64,000 bases of DNA from the NCBI GenBank assembly GCA_945910005.1, contig OX246745.1, positions 13,877,706 to 13,941,705 of the forward strand. The letters run 5' to 3'. This DNA is from Isoperla grammatica (taxonomy: Eukaryota > Arthropoda > Insecta > Plecoptera > Perlodidae). The notes beneath the pieces are model-generated. The model saw only the letters and a program-made list of their open reading frames with translations. It was not told the DNA's origin and made no database searches. Below, piece after piece: positions 26,420 through 39,695 of the stretch (the stretch's first letter is position 1; each line of letters starts with the position of its first letter). The position numbers and the translations under genes were made by a program.

Positions 26420-29100
26420 ATCCGGGCACTGGCCAACAACTTATATTGATAGAGCAGAAGAAGACCATGAAATGGTCATATTCTTCACAATATATCGACG
26501 TGTTCCAATAAGGAGTAGTTTATTTTTTAATTTTAGGATATCGTTATTTTGTGCCCGTGTCGCGTCGCTGTAGGACAGACACATACACGCTTACCTGTAC
26601 ATGCAATCGTACCAACCTGGGAGAATTTACATACATCTTCTTCGACTTGATGAAGTTTGTCGTTTGAAACGCCGTTAATGAACGGTGTTGTAACGGTCAC
26701 AATTAACGCCGAAGGTGACTGGCGTAGAAGATGGGTGACCAGAAATGCCTTAACCATGGCCATCATGGTTATCTTGTTCTATTTGCGTTTGCCAAGGAAA
26801 TTTCAAAATGTCAAAATGTCACGATTGATGATTGGATAGCAGGAGTAGGATACGAGCTGGTTCCAACCTTCTATATTAGACTCGTAGAACACCACTGAAA
26901 AATAAAATAAACTGATTTAGTTTGTTATTAATAAGGATGCGGTTTATATTGTTTTTTATTACGTGAAATTTAGTTAGTAGTTAGTATAGTTAGTGAAAAA
27001 TTATTTTTGTATTTTGTTTCTTAGTAAAACACAGCTGTTATTAAAGAGATCTTAGGTACAAAAACTAAAAAATCACTTCTGTCTAAGGCGGTATGAAAAA
27101 AAAACATAAGCAATTACGACAAACCGTATGGGCTAATATATATTCGGAGGAAAAAAATATTGTCAACCTCTTATACGACTGGACTTGATAAAAGTGTTGA
27201 GTTTTTCTTGAAGGGTGCAACAGACATCCGAGGCACATTCGAACGAGTTGGGCTGTCGGTCGAAGTCTTGCTGAGTCGCCACCCCACGCCGCTAAGAAAT
27301 GCTTCTTCCACAAGAATAAGAATTGAAGCAAGCCTCTAGGCAGGAGCGCGGTGTGCGTTTGCGTTCAGTAAAAAGTTAATTACACTGTAACCAATGGCAA
27401 TATTTCAACCCAAGTTATATGTTTAGAAAGAAGAATGAAATCTCTTCACTTCACAAGTATTTCATTCTGCTATGTATTCTTTTTATGCAGACCGCCTTAT
27501 GATGGCTGCAACAGCATTCGAACCAGTACGGAAGAGCTCGTGGTGTGGGGTAGGTATTGGTGTTCTAGCGTTCTTGTTCCATCAAGTTTACACTATTTCC
27601 AAAGCCACACCAATTTATTGTAAATGAACTAATCATTTTATTGCCAATCTAACAATGTGTATAGTAACTAACGGTATCGAACGAGATATAACGGGAGACA
27701 ATATGTCTCCCCTGGAAGAGCGGTCTGGATCCAATACTTCCTCGAAGCATTCCGCTTCGGCACCACTCACTCCTTCCACCTAACGTCACTTGTTTTGTTT
27801 TACATTCATATTCCTGTATCATAGTTCTCGTTAACTCTTTGTATTGCTACTTCGTCGTCAAGTTGATATATCAACGCAGTTCAGTATAAAGCAGCGATAT
27901 AGAGCTGAACGTCATTGTTATCTTTACGGAACGCTGCTAATTGACACAGCATCATGACTCGTTAGTCGTTGGAGGACGTATTATTTCTACACTTCAAAGG
28001 ATTGATGATCACACTCCGGTATAAATAAACTAACTGCTCTCGTAGCTGCCAGTGGCTTTGAATGCGTATAACATTATAAGTAAGGATTTAATCAGAATAG
28101 TATTACGCGCAGTCAAGCGTATCATATACATTTGCCCCCTTCGAGTTTAATAATTAGATATCTCTGTAATTGTTTAAGTTGGAATCGCGTTCGAGGCGAA
28201 TTTACTTACGCATTATGATCATAATATAGAAAATACTGGAGAGACAGCGGAACAACGTGCATTGCTACTAATTAATGTTAGTAGATTAATTCGCCCAAAG
28301 CTTGGTTTTGAAGGATTGAAGGATTGCGGAGACGACAGACATTCAATATCAGACGGTGAAGGCCTACAACGTATTTACGCAGAACATTATTGACGGCCTC
28401 AGTCTTATAAGACAAGAACGGAAATGTAGAACTAGTTAAGATCCATAGTTTGTTTTCTAACTTTTATCAGATGAAAAGGTTTTTGTTCTTGTCTTCTCAT
28501 ATCAAAGCGATATATCAGGAAAAAGGAAATGCATATTACTCAGTACCGTTGAGTATTCTGTTTTGAAAACTAGAATTAATAAAGAAATAAGATGCACATC
28601 CTTGAGGAAGTTTTAATTGTTTGTGTGGTTTCAGCAATTTGTCCCAAGCCCTTTTAGTCGTTTGTAAGGTGATCAAATATCAGACTTCGAAGCAAACACG
28701 ACAAGACAAACGCCAAGAATCATAATAAGAATGAGAAATCGAGTTTTTGTTTTAAAATGTAAATTCCCGCTATTGTCGTTTTTCTTACTAACAGAAAGCA
28801 TGTAGAGCAATTCCGCATTCAAGTTATCACGAGAAGTAACAACTACGTAATTGAATTCTCATTCGTTATTATTTTATGAGAGAAATCCTCTTACACCAAT
28901 CGTCACCATAATGCAATAATCACAGTAGTTCACGCCAAGCTGAGTATAAATTACGAGAACCTCCAAAAAATTGTGAGTGTAAAAGTTGCCTTGGTGGGCA
29001 TAAGTTGTTACTGACAGATTACGTTTTATTTTAAATAAGCAATTTATCCCGCTTATCGGATAATCTGCTGGAAGTTAGCGGATTCCTATCCATTCAAACA
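26420..29100. other. Non-coding stretch
   Basis: No exon, RNA gene or mobile element recognised in 2.7 kb. A perfect small hairpin, gggagacaatatgtctccc, lies at about 27691-27709. Confidence 0.5.
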
Positions 29101-29560
29101 GCAAGCAGGTTTCCTCGCGGGTCCGTAGGTGGCTACTCCATTCTATTGCGAGTGTGCTAAAGTGTTGTGGTCGCAAGCAGGTTTCCTCGCGGGTCCGTAA
29201 GTGGCTACTCCATTCTATTGCGAGTGTGCTAAAGTGTTGTGGTCGCAGCAGGTTTCCTCGCGGGTCCGTAAGTGGCTACTCCATTCTATTGCGAGTGAGT
29301 CAAAGTGTTGTGGTCGCAAGCAGGTTTCCTCGCGGGTCCGTAAGTGGCTACTCCATTCTATTGCGAGTGTGCTTAAGTGTTGTGGTCGCAGCAGGTTTCC
29401 TCGCGGGTCCGTAAGTGGCTACTCCATTCTATTGCGAGTGAGTCAAAGTGTTGTGGTCGCAAGCAGGTTTCCTCGCGGGTCCGTAAGTGGCTACTCCATT
29501 CTATTGCGAGTGTTGTGGTCGCATCGCACGCACTAGCATGAACCTCGCGGGTCCGTAAGC
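29101..29560. repeat. 71/72-bp minisatellite with dimeric organisation
   Basis: Copies start at 29101, 29173, 29245, 29316, 29388 and 29459, each gca(a)gcaggtttcctcgcgg, then gtccgtaagtggctactcc, attctattgcgagtg, (agtcaaag or tgctaaag), tgttgtggtc. Copies 3-6 alternate between a 71-bp type (gcagcagg, gagtc) and a 72-bp type (gcaagcagg, gtgct), so a ~143-bp dimer is the real amplification unit. It is much more GC-rich than its flanks. Plus-strand open frames (RVRKWLLHSIAS repeats) are by-products. Confidence 0.95.
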
Positions 29561-32382
29561 AGGTAATTTAATTTATTATCACCCATTAATTTTCTATGTC
29601 ACTGTTAATTAAGGGCGCAATTTCGTAACGACTAACTCATATTATAGCGTATACGTTGTGTGTTCGTGATTACTCTGATCGAAAAGATTGCGTTGCGAAC
29701 ATATAAGTGCTCTTACTTGTCATGTGAACTCAACTACTATACTTTGTGCTGTGTTATATATAGGTCATTTTATTGCTGTCTTTAAAACGTTATTTTAAGA
29801 TGCCACCCGGAGCAAATTCATATTCGTGAACATCCATTTTAATAAACTTTAAGAGAGTGTAAATAAAATAATATCATATCGAATGTAGAAAAAAGTTTAA
29901 TCACATTTGTTTAAAATGGTGTTACTCTCGAGGATGTGTTGTAAAGTAAAATGTGTTGGACTACTTCTGGAAACACAAACGAAGGATGATTTGTGTATTA
30001 GAAACTCACCCCTATTTATATTACTAACTTAGGTAAAATTGTGTGATTAGTTTGACGTGCGAACTTTTCAGCCTCCCGTACAAATGTTTTTTTAATTTTT
30101 TTATGCGTTTTCGATTCCCGTACAAATGTTTTTTTGTTATGCGTTTTCGATTCCTTCATCAAACATGAATAATTTGTGTAACTATCCCTCATCCCCGTTT
30201 ATTATCCCATGAGCGTCCCGAAGTTTGTGTTTTACCATATTATCTGCTCGAGTCGAAGTGGGTTTTTTTCTCGTGATGATCGGTGCCCGCAAAGAGGTCT
30301 CTCGTGCATATATCCATCGTAATCTCGTATGGCATTCAACATCTTTCCTCTTCCTATTATCACATCCTTCTATATGCTTTCCGGCCATCTTTGCGACTGA
30401 ACGGCTGCCGTCCCCCACGCTTCCACCCCTAAACCATCCCAACTGGAATCCCTTATGACAACCTCGCTGATGTGTGATGCTATATGACCTCGTTGTTTAG
30501 TGTGTCGTAAAAATACTATTAATACACATATTTTCTTCTAGTTACTTATATGTAATTATGACGGTTTACCAACGCCTCTCTCCACTTATTTTACACCTAA
30601 TAAATTACCTTCTGAGTGTGTTGTTTGTCACTACCTCCGCGACGGCTGCAAGGCTTCATTAGGTATCCAATCAATCAGGTGAATGATATTCTATCACGTG
30701 ACTTGTAAGTCAGGTCAAGGTCATATCTGCGCCCCGAGTAGATTGTTAGCGCGGTAATGCTCTGCATAGTTGAAGACGTGACGCGTGTGACAAGCAAGCC
30801 GCGAACAGGGTCTGTGCCCCATCTGCCCAACACTTCAGCAAGCTCACTCACAAGACAAGGCGAGTACGGGTTTGCCGACAACATAAATCAATATTATTTA
30901 TCTTCTTTTTAAAAACATTCCGTTTTTCTTTTGAAAGTTGCATATAATTATTTTGGCGTCTTTGACGCGTTGGTCGTTATATCTGAGTTTTCTCTATGCG
31001 GCGCAACTTTGAAGTATGGAAACGATGATTCTTTTATTTGAGACTTGTAAAGAAAGTATAGTATAATACTGCTTACATTAGCATCGTAAATATTACCGTG
31101 AGCCTAACACGAGTGCAGTTCGTAAACGTTATATGGATATGTATGCATTACCTTAGGTCATTATCACTTGCAATGTACATACGTATTCGTCAACTGGTGG
31201 GAATATAAATGGATAAAAAGTGAGATAAGAGTCAACAGATTAACCTGAATTAGTCGGAGGTGGAAGAAATATGAGCTCTGGATCGTTCTCGTGGCTTCGC
31301 TAATTATCGTACGAGCGTCATCAAGCTTTATGGATATGTAGTGCAATGTGGTAACAATTATTGTGATGTTCTCGACCAGAGTTCGTTCTTGCCCAGAAAA
31401 TATCTACCTTCTGTGCTTTTGCGAAAACTCCTACGGGGGCCACAAAACTAGCTGTTCCCGTCGACTTTTCACGGTTTCTCAAATATGCACAAAAGTTACT
31501 CGCCGTGAATGTTAATGAAAGCTCGTGTTAAAAGGAGATGGAAAATATTTTTGCTTCAATTTTTCAGGTAGATGGCTATAATATTACGGCTCAAACATTT
31601 TTCACTAAATCTTATACTCATATTAAGTTAAGTGGTGATAATTGATTTTTAGCCTGCAGATTGTTGGTTTTCTGCGAAGATTTCGCCTTAAAAGCCCACC
31701 ACTTTCAAGAGTCTTTTTGCTATAGCTAAAAATGTTTTCCCTTCCAATATTTTATCGCCTTTCGACAGGAAAACGGAAAAATTCTTTGAGAAAACGAATA
31801 ATCTATTGTAGATGGAACATCATACATGGCATAAAATCAATGTTTATGGTGCATTGCTACCTAAGACGACTATGATTTAGTAAAACACGGTTGAGGTGCA
31901 ATATTTGCTGTTGGTCCCCTCAAAAGATGTTCCGTCTTGTTTAACAACTGCTTCCATAACCGATCAGTATATTCCTTTATGCATTTGAGACAACGACAAA
32001 AACTCTGGGACAATTCTATTTGTGTTTGTGACTGCAATATACACTCGCGGACATATGTAATCAAGGGTAGAACAGAGACATTCTTTACTATCATCTCTTT
32101 GGGTTAGTTCGTGAGTTTCCGTGGTTGTGTGCAGTAGCAACGACGAGATTTAATAAGTTTGCTGTTTATTTGGTTATCGTAAATTGGCCGTTGTAACTTA
32201 TAAATACTTAGTCCTAGGTCACACAAGAATATTATTGCATCATGGTTTTAACCCATTAGAGGTTGTGGAGGGAGGGAAGCCTCCTAAATGTAGTTGTCCT
32301 GTTGTTATACAAGCATCAGAATATATCACTCGAAATTTTACTTTAATTTTGTTCTATATATACTAACTATTCTACAACAGTC
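29561..32382. other. Non-coding stretch with one unassigned GC-rich ORF
   Basis: A direct duplication of about 45 bp (cccgtacaaatgttttttt, gcgttttcgattcc) lies at 30075-30151. On the minus strand, 30675-30884 holds a 69-codon frame (MLSANPYSPCLVSELAEVLG...) of fairly even composition. I do not recognise it, see no clear splice sites, and do not call it a gene. Confidence 0.4.
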
Positions 32383-32640
32383 TATTTCATTTCAAGAGAG
32401 TAACGGCAGCAATTGTCTCAACTAATTTATTTTAGATTAGTCTTATTTTCTTCCGAAGCGGGTTTTTTCAACTTTCTTCCTAATTGTATATATATCTGTT
32501 TTATTCACTGTCTAGTCTATATGTTTTTGTATTATTTTTATCTTAAAATGTTGAAAGTCAACAACTGAGGGAATTTTGTACACACATGTATGTAATTTGT
32601 TGTAATGTTTATAATTTAAATAAATTGTTCTTCCATAAAA
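32383..32640 (+). mobile_element. 3' end of a LINE-like retroelement, copy B
   Basis: Colinear with 19950-20210: catttcaagagagtaacgg, ttagtcttattttcttccg, ttaaaatgttgaaagtcaac, tgtatgtaatttgttgtaa, aataaattgttcttcc. Diverged, with no ORF. Confidence 0.6.
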
Positions 32641-33470
32641 ATATTATTCGAAACACAGTTTCGTTGCAGTGTGGGGGGAAAATGACCATAGATCACGTTA
32701 CACCGAATAGAGCTACAACTCACAAGCTATCTCACAACTTGATTCATGTCACTCAAGGAGTGAGACGAGACAAGATAATGATGTGCTTTTCGAAATCAAG
32801 GGAGTGGAATATGTCAACAGTCTTGTTACAGGTATTCTTTGTAAAGTCACGTTTTATGCATTTCCCTGCAGTGGGTATGCGCGTTTTTAAAGATCGTTGC
32901 GACCGAAGTGGGCGATGCAAATAGCTTGAAAAACGTGGGGTTATTCGTGTCTTTAAAAATGACATTCAATATCACGATCTTAGAATTACGCTGGGCTATG
33001 TATTTTCAACATCTACAGATATTCTTTAAAAACAAATATGTACAAAATTGATTGGTCTCGGATAAAATAAGAACATTGCAATATTATATCAAATGCATAA
33101 TTTGATCTAAACACAATCGATTTTGAATTGTTTTTTTTTTTGGAACGTCAGTGATAATTTCTATCCACGCATAATTCCAAAATTGTGAGTGATATTTTCA
33201 AAATTTTGATCGAAATCGACTTTTGATCCAAACGTAATACTTCTTAAATCTTTTTATAGAATATGTGTACATTTTGATAATATCTAGCCTTGCATCATTC
33301 CAAAATGTTGATATTGAGTGTACTTTTGCACAGCTCTAGTAATTACGTCTTTTTAACGAGAGTCAACTGACAAAATTCCTAGTAGAAATGCCTGTTGTAG
33401 GGTGTTTATCAGTTTATCTTATAATTACTTCTTATCTATTAGGTATTGGGGAGTTCTGAATGAATGAATT
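32641..33470. other. Non-coding, contains a dispersed repeat
   Basis: The segment from about 32960 to 33120 (gacattcaatatc, gggctatg, acatctacagatattcttta, aatgcataattt) recurs diverged at 34685-34810. The segment near 33270-33310 resembles the flank of the 1673-1806 minisatellite. Likely copies of one AT-rich MITE-like repeat whose ends I cannot define. Confidence 0.45.
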
Positions 33471-33479
33471 AAGTAATAC

Positions 33480-33600
33480 CTAGAAATCCAGCGGATACAG
33501 GATTGCCTGGCCCGGAGTCGAAGCCGTGTCCCCGTATGCGAGTCCGAGCCCTTCACCCCTATCGGCTGCATCAGTGCGGTAGTGTAGCACGCTATGATAC
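33480..33600 (-). mobile_element. tRNA-like SINE remnant
   Basis: The minus strand reads cggcttcgactccgggcc (B-box type) downstream of gatgcagccgataggggtg. No complete tRNA fold. Likely a SINE head. Confidence 0.45.
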
Positions 33601-34137
33601 ACCCCACGAACACTTCGATGAGTTACCCAGAACGTTATGTTCATACTTCACAGCAATATACACCCTCTCTTGCATCGTCATTAGCTGTTCTGTGAACTAC
33701 TTGTAAATCATTTTTATAATTATTACGATCACGGTTTGAGGTATTAGTTTTGGTAGCCAGAATCACAATCATCAATCACTCTGTCTTATGATTCATCTAT
33801 GATCCTCTTTAGGGGAAAAAATGTTTCATAAATTTTCCCGGTAAAAATATTGTATATATGTTTTATTGCATGTTAATTAAACTAGAAAATACTAATTATT
33901 ATTATTATTCATTACAAATGGATTTTTTTGTAAATGAACACATGAAATATTAGTTACGAACTGGTTATGGCTTAGTTCAACATCAATTTTATATATAAAA
34001 ACGTCAATAAAACATTTTCTGCATGGGTATAATCGAGTTTTATGTCTTATGTATGATATGTATGCGGCAAGACGAAAACAAAGAAGTCACTACTGGTTAG
34101 TATCTAAAGAAGTTATGTTGGTCAATTACTTTCTAAA

Positions 34138-34443
34138 ACGGTGAACACATCAGTAAATACCATGGAAAGAAACGTCACCTTTAAGAAAACGCTCAAGAAA
34201 CTCATTTATTGACAAATTACAATTTGTATTGACATTTAATCGGGATTCATTCATTGAAAGAAACTTAATCTCCTGTGAATGGGGGATAGAACGGTGAACA
34301 CATCAGTAAATACCATGGAAAGAAACGTCACCTTTAAGAAAACGCTTAAAAAACTCAATTATTGGAAAATTACAATTTGTATTGACATTTAATCGGGATT
34401 CAGTCATTGAAAGAAACTTAATCTGCTGTGAATGGGGGATAGA
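34138..34443. repeat. Tandem duplication, 153-bp period
   Basis: 34138-34290 and 34291-34443 are two head-to-tail copies differing at about ten positions, sharing acggtgaacacatcagtaaa, taccatggaaagaaacgtca, and tgaatgggggatagag/a. A recent local duplication with no coding content. Confidence 0.95.
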
Positions 34444-34559
34444 GAATTGAGAAGATTACTTCAAATACCAATCGGATGATTTATAGGGTGTTACCTCAGC
34501 TTTTATTGAAATGCTACCGGAAGACGCGTCCCTCTTTTCTCCTCCTACCAGTCACCACA

Positions 34560-34640
34560 AGTATATAAGCTCAAAGCTCGTGCTTTGATTCTAGAAAGTC
34601 GCGGGTGCGATTCCCACACCGACAAATCTTACTTCGAGTG
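34560..34640 (+). mobile_element. tRNA-like SINE fragment
   Basis: Carries aagctcgtgctttgattcta then gtcgcgggtgcgattcccac, a tRNA anticodon-arm and T-arm-like arrangement with a B-box. The acceptor stem is not found. Confidence 0.4.
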
Positions 34641-37600
34641 TTTAAAGTTTTCGACAAAATAGCTTAAAAAGCTTATGACTTTAAAAATAACATTCGATAT
34701 GATATTTTAAAACGATTCAGGGCTAGATAATCAATATCTACAGATATTCTTTAAAACAGGATAAACAATTTATTAAGTTTGGATCAAATCAGATAATTTA
34801 ATGCATAATATTAATTTTGACTGCCGAGCAGTTGATGAGAAGAACGAAGCTGTTACACAATCTTTCGAACCCTCGACCATGTCGTATATTCAAATTGCAA
34901 ACGCATGTTTAGCGATGAATGTTGCTAACGATATTTATAATTCATCAGTTAATGTTTTTAAAGCGATATGAATATGTACTTTATTCAGCAGAGTGTTGGA
35001 CGTTTGAGAGACTTGGTATGGCAAGCTTTACAATATGAGTTAACTATGAGAATTTGAAAGAGTAAATATTGCAAACTGCCATTGAAAATTCATCAGTGCA
35101 TTAACATGTAAATAAGAACAGAACAATATTATTGAAGTTAACTAAAACATTGTTTCATGTTATATAAAACTCCCATTTTGTTATGTACGTGCACTGGAAG
35201 AACTTTATTATGAATTACTAAATGTTGATACTGATTCCTCAATTTGTGCGCTGTGCTTCCCTACCGCCCCCCCCCCCCCCCCCCCACCTTCCGCCACCCG
35301 GGCAATAGCGTAAAGCCAGGATTTGGGTCCAGTGGACCGATTTATACTAAGCACCTGTTTATGTAATCACGAACATTTTATAGGATACAGTGGGTCAGAA
35401 CAAAATATATTATCATTTATATTTTGTATACATAGATTTTCTAGACTTTTGTGGCGTGTAGTGTAATGTGTGAGTACTTGTGGCTCTCCAGCCAATGTGC
35501 AAATATATATATATTGTTTTTACTTGTATTTATAGTGGAGGAATCAGGAATAAGGGGGCAGAGAGGGCATTCTTCCCCCTGCCCCCCTTGACTACGCTTT
35601 CACCCATATCCATCCTATTCTCCAGTTATCTTATACAATACACTTTATAATCCATCTTAGCTGAGTATGCTGTGTTTTAGAAACGATTGTTTTATGATAA
35701 TTGACTTACAACCCCGACCAAACTGGGATCTTACAAACATTGGTATTTTGACCTAAGAGGGGAAAAAATCGGAAGTTTTTATTTTTACTGTATGTTTTTA
35801 CTCTATATTTAGTTACAAAACTGATTTGTAAAGGAAGATAATAAATATGACTATATTCTCACAATAAAACAATAGAAGAACAGTGAACAAAACAACACAG
35901 CAGCAAAACAAACTACTGAAGAAAAGAAGCTATGACAATAAGAATTCAATGAACAAAATTGTTGTATAGAACAGAAATACACAATGTCTGGAAAGGAAAA
36001 TGAGATCACTAGACACACAAAGCAGAACAAGCAGAGGTAGAAAACAGAAACACGGGAAAGAAAAGGTAAACGAAAGAGAACTGTTAGAAAAACAGTGGCA
36101 TTGATTAGTAGAATCTGTAAAAAGTGTCAGCTGTAGACCTGATTGAGCGTAAAGACTGGTGATTTGTGCAGCAGCTCATTAACGAAATATGACGACCGAG
36201 CACAGTTTACCGTTCATCCAGTTTAGTTTTTTCAACTGTGAGTAATATTTAATGATGGCTGAGATTGAGCGCTGTTTAGTTAGAAAACGTTTATTCAAAG
36301 AATATATTTCTTCCGCGATTTTTTCCTCACTATTCTGCGTTCAATAATTGTACATGTTTTTCACCGACAAATCGGAATATTTACACTATAAAATTAAAAG
36401 TAAAATAATAATATTTTATTTCAAGCGGAAAAACTCTTTTAAAAAACTAATACAATATGGAAATAATGTAGCTTTTTTACTGCCATGATGTGGAACAAAT
36501 ACAATATTAACATTCAAATCGTAAAAAAACAATTGATACCATAGTGTACAACAACATACAACATTTTAATAACATTAAATTTTAATTTAAAGTAAATCCT
36601 GAAACGTTGTGCGTTTAATGTATATTATAATTACTGTATTTTAAAATAATCCACTATTAATTGATTGATTACGATTTCGCCTCACTTAAATAATCGTAAA
36701 TTTTATATTGTAGCGTACTGAATATCTCAAAAGTCGAGTATCGTACAACTTGTCGACTGCTAACATTTTCTTTATTTTCGTGTCGATAGAATAAATTGCT
36801 TTAGGGTATAACTTGCCACTTCAGTTTAACTATAGGTCCTTCACGTATGTGGAGAAAGGAGAAAGAATATCAGAGCGACATAATAGTGCATTTTTGTTGT
36901 TTAAAGTAAATGTAGGGACTTTTGTTTTTACACAATATTTTTTTTTATAAATTACAGATTTGTTTTTGTTGTTTATCTCCATCGATATAGCGATGTACAG
37001 AATTGTGAGTGACAGGTAAAATAAGTGCAATTGAGTGAATTGGGAGGTAAAATATTGTAAAATACAATGAACTCTTAGTTTCGTGGTAATTTAACTGCTA
37101 ACCAGCCGCAACAAACACAAAATACGTCAATACTGAGCCCATATCTAGTACGGCTGTTTGTATTCTAGCTGTGTACGACAGATCCAATCAACATTGAGTC
37201 AGGTTTGCAGTTGGCAGTATAATCGAAACCACCACCTGTCGAATAAATGCTCTGTATACATACAAGTGCTACGCAGGATGTGAGTTCTTCAAGATTTGTG
37301 GAACATAGCTGAACAAGAGATTAATAATTAAAAATAATTAATATTTAAATACAAAATTAATTAACAAAATAGTTAAAAAAAAATTAGTACGATATGCCAT
37401 TCAATATCACTTATTTTTTGTATCATAAATTAGTATGTAATAATTTTTTAGTTTATAATTGAAAATGGTGAAATAGATTTTTGTAAGATCCTTAACACCA
37501 CCTTAGTAATCACCTTAAGTTATTCTGAAAAACAATTATCCGTAATTACTTTTGTTTCAAACGTGTTTGTTTATAGCTGTCCAAAGTTTTTATTTTTGTA

Positions 37601-38132
37601 CTACTTTACAACAAAAATAATTACATCTTTATTTTCCAGAAAAGTTTCGTAATGAAAAAATGAGTTCTTTCCCTCAACTCACTGCCTTGCGGTATAATAA
37701 TGATAACAAAATAACGTGCACATTTGTCAAACACACAAATATTCTGTAGATAAAATAGTTAATTAGTTCGAATAGTCTTAACTAAGACGTTGAAATAAGG
37801 TATAGTGTACGCCAATTAGAGCTTGCTCGTTATTATTATTGCTACGAGTATGCTTTACAATAATACAGATGCAGAAATACGTACGGTAAGGAACATAATG
37901 ACATGAAATATGAGACTTGAATGTTGACATACTTCGTGCAACAAAACTACTCAAAACGATGAGAAGATCATTAATCCAAGACGATGATTATGTTGAGCAA
38001 ATGGGAAACTCGGTATATACTTGTCGAACTAGATTCCTGATCTAACCTTAATACCCACAGTTGGAGTGGATACTAGATCTTCTATATTTAGACACTGAAC
38101 TCACTGAGTTTCAATATTGACTAACAAACCTT
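34641..38132. other. Non-coding stretch
   Basis: No exon recognised in 3.5 kb. A C run lies at about 35266-35285. 35860-36110 is a strongly A-rich, T-poor block with many aaca/gaac words and no open frame, unlike its neighbours. 35794-35850 contains ttacaaaactgatttgtaaa, akin to the LINE-type tail near 25015. Confidence 0.45.
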
Positions 38133-38255
38133 TATACTTTTGTCTTATTTTTATGTTAAAATGTTAAAAGTGATCCAATTCGGAAAATATTTTATGAAGA
38201 ATGTATGTAATCCTGCTTGTTTATAATTTAATAAATTGTGTTTCATCATCAACCA
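38133..38255 (+). mobile_element. 3' end of a LINE-like retroelement, copy C
   Basis: The shortest of the three 3'-anchored copies. It begins at cctttatacttttgtctt and ends aataaattgtgtttcatc, as in copy A, to which it is close in sequence. Confidence 0.65.
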
Positions 38256-39040
38256 ACATTTTTAATCGTACAATTATCTTCGTTTTTAATAAATCATTCA
38301 CCAAACTGAACACTAAAATATCGATGTGTTCTGCGAACTTTGACACTTTAAAACGACTCTCTTTCTGAAATATTGACCAACCTAAATGATTAGTGTTCGT
38401 GTTTGCATGACGTGTAGACTAGACGTCTCAGTAGATAACCGAAAGTAAAACCCGTCTCTTAGTTGGCATGTTGTCTGTCTTCGTTGTATTGATTATAATT
38501 TTTAATCAGGTAACGAGTGAATTATTGAATTGGTCAAGTGTTGTTTGAAACGTGGGTGGTATTTCAAAGTGAGCAACATCAATGCTCAACCAGCGTCGAG
38601 AGCTCAATTTGTTTGAAATATCATTGTTTTGTCTTTTAAATATATGTATTTTAAATATCTTAAATAAATATTTATTATTATTAATATTTTAAATATTTTA
38701 AACAAATATTTTTTAAATATCTGTCTTTTAAATATCATTGTCTTGCGCGCCAGCAGCAAGGATGAGTCTAGTATGCTGAAAATACATTTTGGAACACTGT
38801 TGCGATATCCATCACCACTCTAAATCACTTTCGATAAAATATAATAATTACATTATTACAAATCTATAAAAGTATAAAACATTAGAATCCTGTCTTGGAT
38901 ATGTGACATTTTTCAGCTTCGTCATCATCGCCACTCTGCCATCGTCTCGATTAGCTTCGTTGAAAAAGTGGGACGTAGAACCCAAATATCATCATAAAGC
39001 AAATACAATAATAATAATTTTTCGTCTGGGGAACCTGCCC
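38256..39040. other. Non-coding stretch
   Basis: No exon or element recognised. A low-complexity block of ttttaaatat motifs lies at 38634-38730. Confidence 0.5.
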
Positions 39041-39233
39041 AGAAACAGCTCATGTATTCCTCATGCCTTCAGACGACCAACTAGATATTTGGAAAAGTTG
39101 GGGAGGAATGCCCGAGGTTGTTAGTATCTCAATACCAGCATTCGCCTTGTGACTGAGGAAAATCGAAACCTTCACTCAGGACTGCCGGTGGTCGGTATCG
39201 AACCGGTGACCTTCCGAATTAGAGCCTCGTGGG
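39041..39233 (-). mobile_element. SINE of the 58-kb family, interrupted by a hAT MITE
   Basis: Shares the order gaggaatgcccgagg, caataccagcattcgcctt, gactgaggaaaa, tcaggactgccggtgg, gaattagag with the minus-strand SINEs at 58 kb, including a B-box. The match stops where the hAT element begins. The 8 bases ctcgtggg at the junction are repeated beyond it. Confidence 0.8.
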
Positions 39234-39695
39234 CAGTGGCGTATACACGGGGGGGGGGAGGGGGGGGACAAAACCCCCCCCTTTTGCAAAGTAAACTTGG
39301 AAAATGACCGTTTACATTTCAATAGACAGTATTTCAATAGACAGTATCAAAAGACAGTATTTCAATAGACAGTTAGATGTTTTACTTTATAATCACTATT
39401 GTATATTGTTGTAATTATTAAAAGCAAAAGCAATACGAAAAATATGCATATTATTGATTGAGGTTCCTTTTATTAGCGGTGCTTAGGAAGAAAATGTGTT
39501 GCCAGAAACTGAGTAATCATGTTTCAGTTGGCCGCTTTAAAACGCACAGATTTGCACTAAAATTACCTTGACGAGAATTTTTTCGGGCAAGCCCCCCCTC
39601 CCCCTTCCCCCCGGAATCCCAATTATGTTTCGGCTCCACTCTCTATAATATGGGTTGAAACCCCCCCCCTTTCCCAATTCCTGGATACGCCACTG
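39234..39695. mobile_element. hAT-type MITE, 462 bp, perfect 8-bp target duplication
   Basis: Termini are CAGTGGCGTATAC and, at the right, GGATACGCCACTG, each next to long G or C tracts. The flanking octamer ctcgtggg occurs exactly on both sides (39226-39233 and 39696-39703). Same terminal type as 4892-5313 but different interior. No transposase. It sits inside a SINE, so the SINE is older. Confidence 0.93.

Noticed and set aside
29154..29536. Plus-strand ORFs of 86 and 111 codons with WLLHSIAS repeats
   Set aside because: They follow the minisatellite; the mixed 71/72-bp periods shift the frame and no start or splice context exists.
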